Assembly (NCBI GenBank): GCA_048013815.1
Contig: CM106585.1
Location: 20,460,001 to 20,524,000 of the forward strand
Direction of reading: 5' to 3'
Length of the DNA stretch: 64,000 nt
DNA from: Setoptus koraiensis
Lineage: Eukaryota > Arthropoda
Shown here: piece by piece, positions 1-13,755 of the stretch
Layout of the letters: each line of letters opens with the position of its first letter
How positions within the stretch are numbered: position 1 is the stretch's first letter
The notes under the pieces: generated by a model
The model's input: only the letters and a program-made list of their open reading frames with translations
Databases searched by the model: none
What the model was told of the DNA's origin: nothing
Translations under genes and position numbers: made by a program

Positions 1-3000
1 GTGATGGGTGATACTAATACACAAGCCCTTCCAGGTGGAGCAACAATAGGTGTCCAGTTAACATCGAACCTACATGATCCTACGTCATCCTCTAACCTTA
101 TCCAGCTTCAAATAGAATCTCTCATGAAACAAATGCTCAAAACAATACAAGAAAATTCCAAATCAAATAAGAATAGGGGACAGAAGAGTGCAGCTGATGA
201 TAAAGTATCTAGTAATAGTTCGTTGCAAGACTTTGAATGCAATATGCGTCAATTAGCTCAATTGATTGCGGCTTCGCAAAGTCTTAATAATAGCCAGCAT
301 CATATAGCCAATTCACCAATGAATTCAATCAACTTTATCAATCTTGAATCAACGCAAAACAAACAAAATTCCAACCAGAGGGCTCAATCAGCCACTGGTA
401 CGTCCACAAGCAACAATAGTGATTATGGTAGTGATACTCAATCGTCTTCAGCAGATTGTCTTCTACAAGCAAATGAAGAAGAGGGTTTGCTGGCGATTAT
501 ACCATCTCATCATGATCAAGCGTTGTACCCATCACCACCTAATTCTAGAACCAATCTAAGTCAAAACCATCGCCAGAGTCGTCTTCAACAGCAACAACAA
601 CAACAGCAGCACCATTCTAATCGAAAATTACTAACTACGACTACAATATCTCCAATATTGTCAAAACAGTCATCACTGGCGGAACAAATGCCACCACCAG
701 TAACGGCTGCCAATAGCAATCAACAGCAGCAACATTCATCAGCTCCTGTAGCCATCGAATTGTGCCAGAAAATGATTGAATCTTTCAAGAAATTGACCGA
801 GCAACGAGACACGACTGTTTCGACATCAACTAGCACGATTGACGGATTTGCAACGAAATTGGATGTTACATCATCAGCGCCAGGTGTGCGACGAGAGGAA
901 ACTTGTGAACAGATGAAAAGCGATGATCGATCATTGTTAGAAAGAACCTCGACTATTAACGAACAGCAAAAAGTAAAAACTGTTTCTAGACAAGAGGAGA
1001 CGATAAATCCAGAGAGTGAAGAACAAAAGATGCAGAATGATCATCATTATGACCAGGAGCGCCAGTTAATAAAAGATGAGGCTTACGAGTATCTGAAAAA
1101 TCAGATCAATAATATCATGGATACAATTCAATTACAACCTAATCTATCATCACTCCGAGCGCACAATGATTCCGGTTGTAATAATTATGATAATAATCTA
1201 GAAGCTATAGCCAAAAAACCTGCCGCAGCGGCTTCTGCAATAGCTGACGAAGAGTCTAGTCATGATAATTCCTCTCACGATAAGATTATCATGAATGTGC
1301 AATCAAAGCAAGAACAGCAGCAACAAAAATCTAGGCCAAGCTTACTGTCTGAAGCCAGTGAGACTAGCGAGGATGGAGCACGCTCTGATCATCAGCGTAA
1401 AGATAAAGAGGACGGTAATATGATAATGACAGATTCAAAATCAAATCAGTTGAGTCATGAATCAAAGGATGAAGACCAATCAGATGATCGAGGTATTGAA
1501 CTGAAAACGACTATACAACCTTGTCCACAACCTAGGAATAAGCACAAGACCCGTATAAGCTACAACCAAAGTCCGTCACCTGTGGCTATGAGCTCTCCTT
1601 CCAAACCTGGACCCGTAGTGGTAACAATTGGCGGTGGTCCAGGCCAAGTAAAATCGAGTGGCTCACAAAGTGGCAGATTGAATATCATAAATCTTGTCAA
1701 TAGAGACTATTCAAGTCAAAACTCCGATAACAATAAGGCACCATCATCGAATAAGGCATCCGTGCTTGATTGTTCATCATCCACGCTGTCTATGGTCTCT
1801 CCAATTACCACCAGCAACACCACTGAATCTTCCTCTTCTCCTAGTATAAGCATGAGTGCCAACAATGACAAGGACAACAATGCATCTCTAATTACGTCGC
1901 CATTTCACAGATCTGCCATTAACAGCCGTGAACATGCCTCCAGTAAAGTCGGTATCGAAATAGACAACTCACTAGATGGAAAGCGGCTTGATGCAAATCA
2001 AGATGCCAAGACAGAGCTATCATCACAGCAAGAGTTATCATTGTCTAAAGAAGTTCAACATCCAGAGAAGCCACGGAGGACAACAAAGACTATGATAAAT
2101 GTTGCATCCCCCAATAGCACAGCAGCATCATACAATAATAGTGGTAATAATAGCGTAAGTGCGATCAATACATCTCCATTGACAGCCACTGTTCGTGTTG
2201 AATCACCATTATCTATGCCAATAACAAATCTGAATAGTAACAGAGAGAATACCAACAAAAATAACAATGGCAGAGTGAAATTAGATCATCACCATCAATG
2301 CGTGTCACAAACAACAACATCGAACAATGATGGTCATTCTGATAGCTATTCTTTGGATAGATCTAGTTTGAAAGAGGGTGTAGATCATGATAAGAGTAAC
2401 TCAATTACTGGAGAAAATGACAATCGAAAAGATAAAAATTTGGGAGAAACAACAAGCAACGGGAGCATCGATTCGATCCAAGCTGATCAAAGGCAGCATC
2501 TGCATCAAGATCAAAAGAGGTATCAACAGGAACAATTGCAACAAGCAAAACATCATGAAACAACAGCTAATAACAGTATCGCCAATAAGAATAACATATC
2601 ATCATCGATATCAAATCCTCAGCAGCAACAACAGCAATTGAAGCGCAAGTCTAGTTTCTATCGTCCTGGTTCTCCTGTGCCATCGCAATTGTCTTTAGAT
2701 TTAAGCAGCACAGATAAAACTGCACCTCCCACTTCAACTAGTGGTACCATGATACGCAACTTTGCTATGGGTGCCTTGTCGCCTCGTGTAGCAACATCAA
2801 GTAGCACGACTAAGATAAAGCAAAACTCTAGCGATGATGATGAAGGCAAGATCGATTGCGCCATTGCGACAGGAGGAAAAAACAAGGAAACCTTGAAGAA
2901 ATCAACGTCAGCATCCACCACAACAGTTACGGCACCATCAATAACTGCCACTGCTAAGCAACAGCAACAAGTGGCAATGTCAAGATCGGCGGCCAAGGCT

Positions 3001-6000
3001 TTGGCATTGGCTCAGAAGTATAACTATTCGCCCTCTCTACTGGTAGCCGGAAAGCTAGGAGATAATATAACTAACAACAGTGGCTCAGGTAAGTGGCACA
3101 CACACAAAAATAGCGGTGACTGAACTAAACAGAAGGGGGTAGTTAACTTTATGCAACTGGGTATTTTCGTCTATCTTATCTCTATCTTATCTAGGCCTAT
3201 CATTTGTTCTTTTGTTCACAATTTTTCTCAGTTTAGTCAGGCAGACATAAGACGCAAGCCGTCAAGGTTGTTTTCCCATTCTTTACTACACTCTCTACTT
3301 CATTGACTATGAATGAATATGTATCAGATATTATTCCAGCGAGAAATGAGAAGTGAGATAGAATGGTGAATGCCCACACAACAACCTGAGAGTAATGATG
3401 TTAAGTATCGTCTATCAATTTAGACACGACATCTCAAACTGTCTGAATGAGGTTCAAATTGTACAACAACATGACTGAATGATTCTATTGAACGTTGTCG
3501 TAGTTGTTGTTGAAGACTGTTCGAGAGTAATTCAGATGGCCGAGTGAATGCTAGATAATAGATACCGCTTCTGTTGTTGGTGTTGGTACATGCGATCAAA
3601 AAAGAAATATCAGACTGGCCACTTGTGTTGCTGCCATCTCGGCGGCGACTGATCGAGAGAAGAAAAGAAAAAGCTGAATAAAATGGCCAGAGAGAGAGAG
3701 AGAGAGAGGGAACGAACGATCAAGCGAGAGAGCGAGAGTTGGACAGCAAAAAATAAAACACAGAAGAGAGTCTTGGTAATGATGCAATCCTTGTAGTCGT
3801 CATGTCCTTTTAAAGTGTTAACTCTCTTTATACTCCCCTCTACTCTACTGAAAATGGTCAGGCTATCCAACAATGATAACAACAACAGCAGCTACAACAA
3901 TATCAACAGCGATTGCCATAGCTTATCTGGACAAGTTGTTGTCTCTTTTTTGGTCATATAATTGTAAAGCTTTTCTTTTTTGATTATTGCATACACACAC
4001 ACACTGGGCATAAAGTGAGAGTCAGGCATGGCATGGAGTGAATTAGTTTACCTATTGATTTTATATGGCGATCTATTTGTTCAATCTTGTTGTTCTTCGC
4101 TGTTTTTTTTCATTCCCCTTTAATCACTGTCTGACTACTTTAACGTATTCAGCATTCATGCAGCTGAATATTGCGTAATCTATGTACTCTAGCTTGCCAT
4201 CATCATCATTAATGAAGTAAAGTAATACTATTCCACTACAAGATAATTAGCACAAAAGCGTGAGATAGCTGTTAATAATCATGCATCTATCCACTCAGGG
4301 CATGTGTGTGTCCGTTATGCAGTTGGGTTGCAGCTCTGTATACGATACAGCCAGCAATGCTATATGAACTACCAAACTGAGAAACGATCTCAGCAAGCGA
4401 TTGACTTGAATTATATGAAGAAAAAGAGTATAGGATGGAAGAAAGGAGAGTAACTAGTTCTCTTATCCTTCCATATTTCCTTCGAACCCCTCTGTACAAT
4501 TTCTTTTTCAGCGGGACTCAGTAGAACCGTTTTTGTGAACTCATTTACGGTCGATAGAGCACCCAATTGTATGCTACCAACGAGACCATTGACCAACAGT
4601 TTTTGTTGAGCCGTGTTGTTGTTGTCGGACAACAAAATGACCCTCCAAAGAGAGTTTGCAACAGCGTTTACATATTTGTTCATATTTGTTGACCAAAGAA
4701 ATGGATGTACTTAGCACTACCCACAATCTAATTATATCCTTCTTTATCTCGTAACCACTTATATAATAGTTAGTTAGTTAATTAACTGACTGGTAAACTG
4801 ACTGGCTGGTCGGCTGGCCAGCTGACTAACTTGCTAAATAAGCGCAGACCTTGAATAGCTCAAGACAGACAGCTATCCGGCCATTCTTGTTTGATTCCTT
4901 TGTTGAGTGAACAATTTCAACAGGTCCTTAATGTAACTGCTGTTTGCGCTTACCAGAAAATCAAATGTTTCTTGATAAAGAGAGTCGGATTAAGGATGAA
5001 GTTTATTAATATGTACGTTAATAATATAATAATCAAAGTCCAACGTTTCGCTCTCCATCTCTAATTATATATTTGTCTCTGTTGACGTGTAGACGTCAGG
5101 TTCGTCAGATCAATGACTAAATAACAGTGACTTTGGCTTGCTTGTAAAGAGTTACAGTTCGACAGGACTTAGTTTAGTCGTAATGAATTGAATTAAATTG
5201 ATCGATACCATTTAGTTGAGCCTAATTTAAGCTATAAAAGTTGTTGCTATTATGCGAGAAGCATCATCTCGTGTCTTTGTGAGAATACAAAAACAGCAAC
5301 AACAGCACAGCAACGAGAATAGCAGCAACAACAACGAAAAAAGAGGAAAGAGGATTTGAATCTCATTAACTGTGCTCTCAAACTGTTAACTGAATCACCA
5401 GAGAGTTGTTGTGTGTCCATGTTTTCTCATTTTACCATTGCAAGTTTATTTTTTCTTTCTCAGCCTTATCTCAGTGTAGCGGCGAGGTGAGTGAGAAACT
5501 TGAGCTTGCAGGCCAGGCTGGTCGAAGCTAGTATCATTCTAAATTAAGTCAACAGCAGTTAACAGTTAATTCTGCCAGTCCCTTCTCTCTCCTACTTTTT
5601 CACCCTCATTGAAGATGGATGCAAACTCTCCAACGAACGGCTACAAAAGAGACGCCGAATCGGTTTTTCGTTTGAATCGACGGCGACCAGAATAATCTCA
5701 ATCAGATTTTATTATTTAGGAATCTCTCGCTTTCACCTCCACTTAAATCAGCTCTCTGAGAGCCGTTCTACACATTCCATCTGTTGTTGCCATCCATTAC
5801 TCTATCAGATATATATATATATATATATATATCTAGTTTCAATTAGATGAGCACAACAAGTTGGATGTGATGATGGGAAGAACAGTCAGAGTGAGAAATG
5901 GGATGGGAGAGTAAAAGCGTTGTAATCGAGTATAGATTTAGTCGAGGCTAATGACATATTCCATTTCATAGCGACATGGCTGCACTACAGTTAAGGCTTC

Positions 6001-7623
6001 GACCGGATTCAGATAAATATTTTATTATATTATACATAACCATGATTATTATCATTATGACTGAATATTTATAAAGTGTCCATGGGAAAGGATCAATTTA
6101 CTAGTCAATGCCATCTCGAATACAGGCTCACAATAGAGCCCTTTCCGATATGATGATAAAAATTATTGCTATTATTCATTTAAATTCATTCATTTATTCA
6201 TTCAACTCACTGATTGCGTAATAGTGCTGGCGCACAATTGTCTGCTGCCAGCGCCATTGGACATGGTTGTTGTTGCAGTAGTTCAGGGAACGAACTCAGT
6301 TGGCGGTCCACAAAGACCATCTCTTTGTGCCTTATGCGGCTTGGATAAGCATGTTGAATGATAGAGATTGATCGCTAGCGTGGTGGTGGGGTTGATAGAG
6401 CCCCAGCTACATGAGATGTACACACACAGCTGATGGCAATGTGATCATATTTAGATGATGTATGGCTGGCTGGCTTTGTTGGTCAGTCGATCAGTCAGTT
6501 CGCAATGGAGGTGGCGGCGACGCTAGTAATGGTGGCAACGCTGGTGGTCGCTCTATTTCGCACTTGTTTGTGATTATACTTATATATGTATATATATAAT
6601 ATGCCGACAAATACACACACACACATACATGGGAATAGCCGAACCAAAATTAGCAAAGCCGTTTCCATATAGATCCGTTCTTCCATCCGTGTGTTCTTAG
6701 ACGACGACGTTCCCGAATTGTTGTTATTACTTCCATACACTGGCAGAGGTCGTGATCGACCCTCTCTGCTTGGATTACCCGGTCGATCCAACCGACTAAC
6801 TAACGGTCTGACTAAGTGACTGAGTGGCGTTGGAGCTGAGCAAGCCGAAAAACGTTGCAGTGAGTTGTTGCATAATTACCATTTTGCAATCTAGTGATTC
6901 CTTTCATAATCAATCGGTTGCGCCATGTCCAACAGTTTGATGTTTAGACGCAAGCAAAAGCATAACTGTTTGCGTTGTGTGTGTCCAATTCGACGAGTTT
7001 ATCAAACAATCTCCACTACTCCTATCGCTTTCTTATAACAAATATTTTGCATTCATGTAACATGTTGATGCCGCGAGTCCTCAATGCCTGTTAACGTTTT
7101 TACAGTACTTTTAGGCAAAATAGACAGGAATAGATCGCGACGTCATGCAAATCATACTTGACGCTAATTGATTGTACATCGCATGTCTCTTACCATTTCT
7201 AAATGGTGCGTGTGTGTGTTGTGTGAGTGCGTAACTGCCCCTTTATCTTCCCTCGGATACAAAGTTAGATAGTGATAGTTGTAGTGAGAGCTGAATGAAA
7301 TTTGGCATAATTTAGCTTCATAATGAAGTGATCATGATCATCATCTTGCTTAGTCGAAACGCGAAGATACAACTACAACAGTATTAACAGACTCAGGCAT
7401 CGGCGACAAGACGAGACAAAAGAAGTCAGCCAACTGTGTCTACTACTCTCTCATGTAACAGGTACTAATCGTGATCACGCTCGAACGAACATCCAAAATC
7501 CCGAGGCGGCGAACGAGATGGTCATCCAGTGGGTCATGATGGTTCAATCTCTTTCTAAATGATGGTGTGTGACAATAAATAGATGATGCTCTCTATTTAT
7601 GAAGATGCAGATTACATAATGCA

Positions 7624-7688
<65 letters not shown>

Positions 7689-10600
7689 TGTAAGGATTGA
7701 TCCGATAATTTGTCCTTTGGATAGGCCAGTCGGTAGTACAATTGTTATAACTGTAGAGACAATCTCGATCTTTATCTGCGGAGCCAATGGTAGTAGCAGT
7801 AGTAGTAGTATGATGTAATGTGTGTCCCGTTATCTTTATTACAATCTATATTCATATTTAAGTCTCTTGCCAATGGCCAAAAATGATATAACCTTACAAT
7901 TATGTGTTCTGACAATTCGCTGGAAATGCACTTGTTGTGCGCCATGAACGAGAGACCGAGTGCTGAGTCTTGCTGAGACTTGGATAATAAAGGTCTATTT
8001 ACTACCCAGAGTTTATATAACAAAGAGGGGCTAACATGTTAGTGCAACATGTGATATTTGTTGTGACGTTAGATGGACTAAAATCATTAGCCGAAAATAG
8101 TGATACAGTCATTCGGGTTCGCGACTGCCCCACGAATGTCTAGACACGAGACAGGCCGAGATAAGCAACAAGCCTAATTACCACCTCCACTATTTGTACA
8201 GTCAATTTGTTATGTTCAATGTTCAATGTGACACACAAACACACATACAGTTAATGCTTGAAACTTATTCTAATCTGCTTATTTATTCCACTTGTCTATC
8301 ATTACTGTCACTAATCATTATTATAATTATCCTAAAAACCGAACCACACTAAATGGCCTGTCTGAAATCAATCAATGGCGCTCGTTTGGATACACGACTG
8401 TGTCTCTTGCCTGATATGGTCAAACAACCGGACACTCTCGAACACACACACACACACACTGGTCAATCATCGACTAACTGATACAACATGAATGACTTAT
8501 TTGATATATGCTATCATTATTACCATTGAAATTGGTATACATTAACAACAAATTCCATTGACCAAAACGAATGAATGTAAAACACATACAAACACATAAC
8601 GCAAACCAACAGGAGGAGTGGGAGGAAAACGAGCGGCGAACCAATTATCACCATTACAGCTAGAGGTGAGTCAACACACATCTGATATTAGACATAATCC
8701 AATGGCAACCTCATAAATACCATCCTATCTATCTGGTTGTTAGACTATCTGCCGCTGTTATTGCCTTTCAGGTTAATCCTGATTATTTGCCCTCGCAAGC
8801 TCTCTTCTCTGGCACTGCTTCAACTCATCTGGCAATTGTGAGATCAGTTGACTGCCTTTGGATAGTTGATTGGCGAGTCTGTCGGCAGATAGTTTGTCTG
8901 TTTGCTGTTAAGCAAGCCTTCGTGGGAAAGTGAACGAACACATTTAAATAAGATTGTGAATGTCGCATTCGGATAGTTGATACTGTAAGGTATCGATTTT
9001 TCACCATTTATTCACGCAATAGCTACTATAGCTACAACTACGACAGCTCAGTTGCAAATTGGCAGCAACAAAAAAAAACAACAACAACCGAGCCTTCTCT
9101 TTGTTGTTGTTTTTATTGTTGTTACTGCTTTGAATGAATAATCTCGTGACCTCTATTTAGCTTGCTTTTAGACGCCTGTTGTTATTTAGACGGTTATCAA
9201 TACGGTAGAAAATTGATTGAAAACACCGACAATAGACAGGGGCACAACATAAGTTAGCTTTCTGGCTTCCAACGATGATTGCTCTATCAAGCCGTCTTGT
9301 CTTGTTGACGTTCACTATCCACTTTCTCGATTGCGACAAAACACACGACCAAGGAGCGTCTTGTCGGCGGAAGGGGCTTGCCTTACATTCATTTCTATTC
9401 TAGAGGCCCTAACCAATCTGACCCAATTACTATTGTTATGAATGAGCTTGTCCTGTGTGACACAATGGAAAAAATATTCTGTTGCTTTATTATGGCGCTT
9501 TTATTCAATTCAATTTATGTGTTTATGAATGCTATAGCAGCAGTCCAGTCTATTAAGTTTTATTGCATGTATTCGAAAGGCGGTTTGCTAACAATTCTGT
9601 TTCTATCTCTCTAATCATGCATACAGACTAACAACATTTGTCCGGATTCGAATGGAGTTGCCATCAGTGGCTCTCAAGCGAGTGGCGGAAATGGCTCGCT
9701 GAGGCGCCAGGTAAATCAACACACCAATACAGGCAACACGCTTCTAGGACCCATAAGGGTAACTGGTGAGGTTTGTTTTAGCATTAGCTTCCAGGCCAAA
9801 ACAAACTCAATGGACGTGCATGTTGTCGAATGCCGCAATTTGGCGCCTGTTGACAAGAAGCGCCAAAGATCCAATCCGTAAGTTGTCAGAGAAAATGTTT
9901 GAATCGTGTAGATTGATAGATATAACCGCAACACTGGTCTGACGTTTACCATTTGAACTCTCTAACATCTTTTCAAATAACACAGCTACATAAAGCTTTA
10001 CCTGTTGCCGGATAGAAGCAAGAGCGGGAAGCGAAAATCAGCCATCAAAAAGGCCGATTTGAATCCCAAGTTCGATGAAACATTCACATTCTCTCAATTG
10101 GGCCTACGCGATCTAGAGCAACGAACACTGTGGCTCAGTGTCTGGCACAAGGATAGATTGGGCAGAAATGATTTCTTGGGCGAGATAATCTTGCCTTTGG
10201 AATCGGCTACACAGACTCTGTTGCAAACAAGCCGCGAGCACAAATGGTACAAACTGCAAGAAAGGGTAAGCAAATAAGCGAGTTAATTAATTATTATGTA
10301 ATTTACTTTACTCATAATCTCTTTCTCACAGCAACGTCTAACTCTGTCGTTCTAACGTCCTTATTATAATTATTTTCATTTTTGTGTATGATTTTTAGTT
10401 CGAAATGAGCAACGTTAAACGCAACTTAAACCAGGCGTCGCAATTCAATGGTGAACTGTTTGTTGCTCTCAAGTTTGTTCCACTGAACCCCGATTGTCGC
10501 ATCGACAGAGATAGTGATGGAGACCTGCATATCATCGTGAAAGAGGCGCACAACATCCGAGCCTTCAACAGACAGATCGGCCTACCTAATCCATATTGTA

Positions 10601-11454
10601 AATGTCAAATAATAACTAGTCGCGGCCATAGATTAGACAAACAAAAATCGCCCATACTGAAGCGAACCATCAACCCCAAATGGAATCATAAATTTATATT
10701 CAATCAATTGCTGTTTGGCCAACTCAAGGAATTGTGTATAGAATTATCTGTCTGGGACAGAGATTCTCTAGTCAGTAATGAATTTCTTGGAGGGGTTAGA
10801 TTATGTTTGAGCTCATTTAGCCAGGCTCATTTTAATCAGCAGCAACAACAAATACTATCACAGCACCACCATAGTGCAGATTTAGATAGCGATGACAAAC
10901 GCAGTATTTCCACAAATGGAGACACCACAAGTAATGAAGGTACAATAAACAGGAGAAACACCCTTGGTAAAGTCCAGCAACATCAAGCTAATAGTAACGA
11001 CGCCAATGAGCGACCCAATCAATTGTGGAATCAAATGTTGTCAAGACCAAATATGTGGGTTTATGGCGAGCTACGGCTTAGGAGGGGCAAATTGAATCAA
11101 TCATCATCGTCAACGCTCCCGAGTGTTGCCATTAACACTAACTATACTACCGATAAATCAGCAACCACTAATTATCAAGATCAATCAACAACGGACGCAC
11201 AATCAACTGTTGGCTCAGAAGATTTGCATAGTAATAATAACAACAATATGAATCTACACTATTTAAGTAGGACGAATACAATTGCTTCTCGTAGTTCAAC
11301 AGAATGTACAACTGACGATCGCGAATCAATTAATAGCGGTAGTGCTAGCAATATAAACATGGCAACAAATAATAGTAATACCGATAGTAGATTAGAACAT
11401 CATAATCAATCAAAAACCACCAACAAAATCAATGTCGACTCTAGTGGCAAGTGA
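1..11454 (+). CDS. btsz: Synaptotagmin-like protein, Bitesize type (5' end outside window)
   Basis: Model: exons ..1-3088, 5464-5486, 9627-9877, 9986-10265, 10399-11454; the frame is open across all joins (1565 codons plus stop in the window). The first exon codes about 1030 residues of Ser/Asn/Gln-rich, apparently disordered chain. The linker is followed by a C2A domain (GEVCFSISFQA, then NPYIKLYLLPD, WHKDRLGRNDFLGE) and a C2B domain (DLHIIVKEAHNI, NPYCKCQI, SVWDRDSLVSNEFLGG, closing near WVYGELRLRR), then an Asn/Ser-rich tail. C2A resembles Slp/Bitesize C2A closely. The Asp before Pro in loop 1 of both C2 domains is Asn, so strong calcium binding is unlikely. Slp proteins bind phosphoinositides at the plasma membrane, and Drosophila Bitesize acts in apical actin and junction organisation. 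No N-terminal Rab-binding domain is seen; it may lie upstream. Joining the big exon to the C2 exons is inference, supported by the phase fit through the microexon. Confidence 0.8.
5233..5240 (+). promoter_or_regulatory. Candidate TATA box for an internal btsz promoter
   Basis: TATAAAAG lies about 225 bp before the end of the 23-nt microexon of the C2-domain gene, inside a 2.4-kb intron. A Gln-codon-like CAG/CAA-rich leader follows it. Transcription from about 5263 would run directly into the microexon donor at 5487 and could splice to 9627, giving a short C2-only transcript. Bitesize genes are known to make several isoforms. The match is a single motif, so this is suggestive only. Confidence 0.3.
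7627..7686. repeat. (TG)30 microsatellite
   Basis: An uninterrupted TG dinucleotide run of about 60 bp in a btsz intron. It generates false open frames of repeated Val-Cys or Thr-His. It is likely polymorphic. Confidence 0.95.
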
Positions 11455-13279
11455 TTATACAACAGCGTTGCACAATAAGACTTGTGTTTTCGTCGGACTA
11501 ATTATCAGTAATTATTTTTGTTTCATCTTGTCTGGTATTATTATAGAAAGAGTTGAATTAGAGTCTCCTCTTTTTATACATATTTATGCATCCAACTATT
11601 CTCATGTAAACTATATTTAAATCCATGATGCTAGCACACTGCAACTACGGCTACTACTACTACTACGACCACTACTATAATAACTTGTTATGTAATGTGA
11701 ACTTTGTGATAATAATAATCTGTTGAACAAAATTTCAGCAGGAAACACTACTCTCCATCGGTATTGGAATGAACTCTACCAATTAATTCCACTCTAACAC
11801 GGCCTCACTTGCCAATAGTTGCGCCATTGTAACTGTATGTCGTTGCTAAGAGAATTAATTGTATACCACAGGTAGTTGGTAGAAGTATTAATCTGTCATG
11901 TGTAATGACAAGCTGCACATCAATCTTTCTTCTGGTCAAATTAATCAACAACAAAGCTCGGCCTTTTCCATCTATTCGCGCCACCAAATAGGCTGAATGT
12001 CTTCACCAAGCCAATCGCCTATTAGTTCGTTAGTCGCTGTGAACTAGTTAATAATTAGTACTGTTGCTGTGCTAATCCGACCAAGCTAAACTCTAGCTGA
12101 CAATCCAATTTATTTGCATTGATTTTTGATCGCCCTCGGCGAGCCAGGTAGCAGCTTGGAAAATTAGCTTGGCGATTATTATGAGACTAATTGAATGGAC
12201 TGTGCACACAACAGCCACTAGTTTAATGAAACATTCCCGGGCCAATCAATCATCCAAATTAACAACCGGCCAGCCAGCTACCTCAATATTTTCGTTACGT
12301 GTTGGTATCATTCATTTGTCTCGTCTCAATCTCGCTACGTCCTATGTCATCATACAATATTGTTACAAGCACTTAGATCGAATGGTTAGGATCAACATTT
12401 TTAAGCTGTATTGAATGAGAAAATGCACTCAACTCGCCAAGCTCGTCCAATCGACAAATATTGGGCTTGAGTCTCGAGAGAGTCTACCAAATATTCGGAT
12501 AGACAAAAAAATCTTACAGTCTTTACGCGTAGATGCATCAAATGTAGTCAGGAAAAGGGAAAAATATCGTCAAAGGCCCCGTAGTCTTCGATGTAGTCTT
12601 ACAGTGCTCTGAAGCCCAATCGAGACGGAGAAAAATGTCCACAGGTTGTCACATGTGATTGATTTGTGATTTTACACTGGCTCAGTTTATCGCAATGGCC
12701 CATTTTATTTGAAAAAGCAATTAAAATTTATTTATTTTGGAAAAAATTTATCATTCATTCGATTTTGGACGACTCTCAGCACTTATTGACTCCATTTTTA
12801 TTACATTAGAATTATTTTTCATATATTGCAATATATTGCTACATAAAATAAATGAATATAACGAACCGAAGCATGATACAATTTACATCGGCATCCTTCG
12901 TCTCGATGCATCGCATCCTCGTGATCTCGTGATTTGTCTGTTAATAGGGAACCTTTGCACGAAAATAGATAGATATAAAATATCACGTAACTGTGATCAG
13001 ACGAAAGAAATCATTATCACATCATACAGGTGAATTGGGTTGGATGTCATTCTCAATCATCATTTTAAGCCTGAATAACGAGTGATCCTGAAAGCGTACC
13101 TGGCCTTTTATGACAAATTGAACAAAAAATTCGTGATTTAAATCAACTGATAGCTCAAACTTGTTTAATCAATAATTTAATTCATCTAAGCGACAAAAAC
13201 GAACGCAAAGTTGCTCCCCTCTCACAGTTTGTGGTAACAAATGAACCGGGTTGCTAAAAAGAGCAAGAGTCTATTCAAT
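11455..13279. other. Intergenic, no gene recognised
   Basis: AT-rich spacer after the btsz stop. Short open frames on both strands show no domain-like sequence or convincing splice context. A CTA/ACT trinucleotide patch lies near 11650-11675. The btsz 3' UTR presumably occupies the first part. Confidence 0.5.
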
Positions 13280-13751
13280 CTATTCTCTCAGTATCAGCTC
13301 CAATAGTTCATGCCCGAAGACATCATCCAAATTGATGGCTAGATTCAGAAGGGATCTGGCACCATTCCTACTGATCCAATCTAAAGATTGAGGCGTGCTT
13401 CTAAGATAAGCGTTCAGATCTTTACAGTCCTCGGTGAGTTTGAGTATAAGATTTTTGAGGCTAATCTCCATAATGGCCAATTGTTCTATATGACATAGCA
13501 AGTATAAGTAATTGCTAATTGTTAGTTGATTAGTCATGTCGAGTCAATTGCGGTGCTATCTATGATCGATTCTGATCGATAGGAGGACCAATAAGAAATC
13601 AATTGTGAAATCATATAAATTTAGCATAAAACTTACCCGAGTCAATCAAGACAGGTCTTTCGTTGGGGTCGGGTGGGTGCCCGCTAGGATAGCATGAACA
13701 ATTCAAGAATGACACAATCACTAATAATATGGTTATGACTATTGGTGTCAT
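13280..13751 (-). CDS. Small secreted protein, 106 aa, unknown
   Basis: Two exons on the minus strand: 13751-13637 and 13485-13280, with donor GTAAGT just below 13637. Phase 1 joins phase 1 and gives 106 residues. The N-terminus MTPIVITILLVIVSFLNCSC is a clear signal peptide, followed by a Pro-rich stretch (GHPPDPNERP) and then a helical, Leu-rich C-terminal half ending in HELLELILRE. Three Cys residues are present, two of them at the signal-peptide end. The segment NGARSLLNLAINLDDVFG loosely recalls pigment-dispersing-factor-type peptides in length and Leu spacing, but there is no dibasic site after the Gly, so that reading is weak. The acceptor (catatag) has a poor pyrimidine tract, so the exact join is uncertain. 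Confidence 0.5.
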
Positions 13752-13755
13752 TGTT

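Larger units (their letters stand above)
3089..9626 (+). other. Large introns of the btsz gene, repeat-rich
   Basis: About 6.5 kb with only the 23-nt exon candidate at 5464-5486. It holds (GA)n at 3688-3710, an (AT)12 run at 5809-5832, a (TG)30 run at 7627-7686 and short (AC)n runs near 8442-8459. Open frames in this stretch are short and of chance type. More microexons could be hidden here. Confidence 0.6.

Noticed and set aside
2055-2996. Minus-strand open frames opposite the first btsz exon
   Set aside because: They are shadows of a long low-complexity coding exon: poly-Asn/Ser codons read as hydrophobic residues on the other strand.
7544-7818. Open frames rich in Thr-His or Val-Cys
   Set aside because: They are translations of the (TG)n microsatellite, not proteins.
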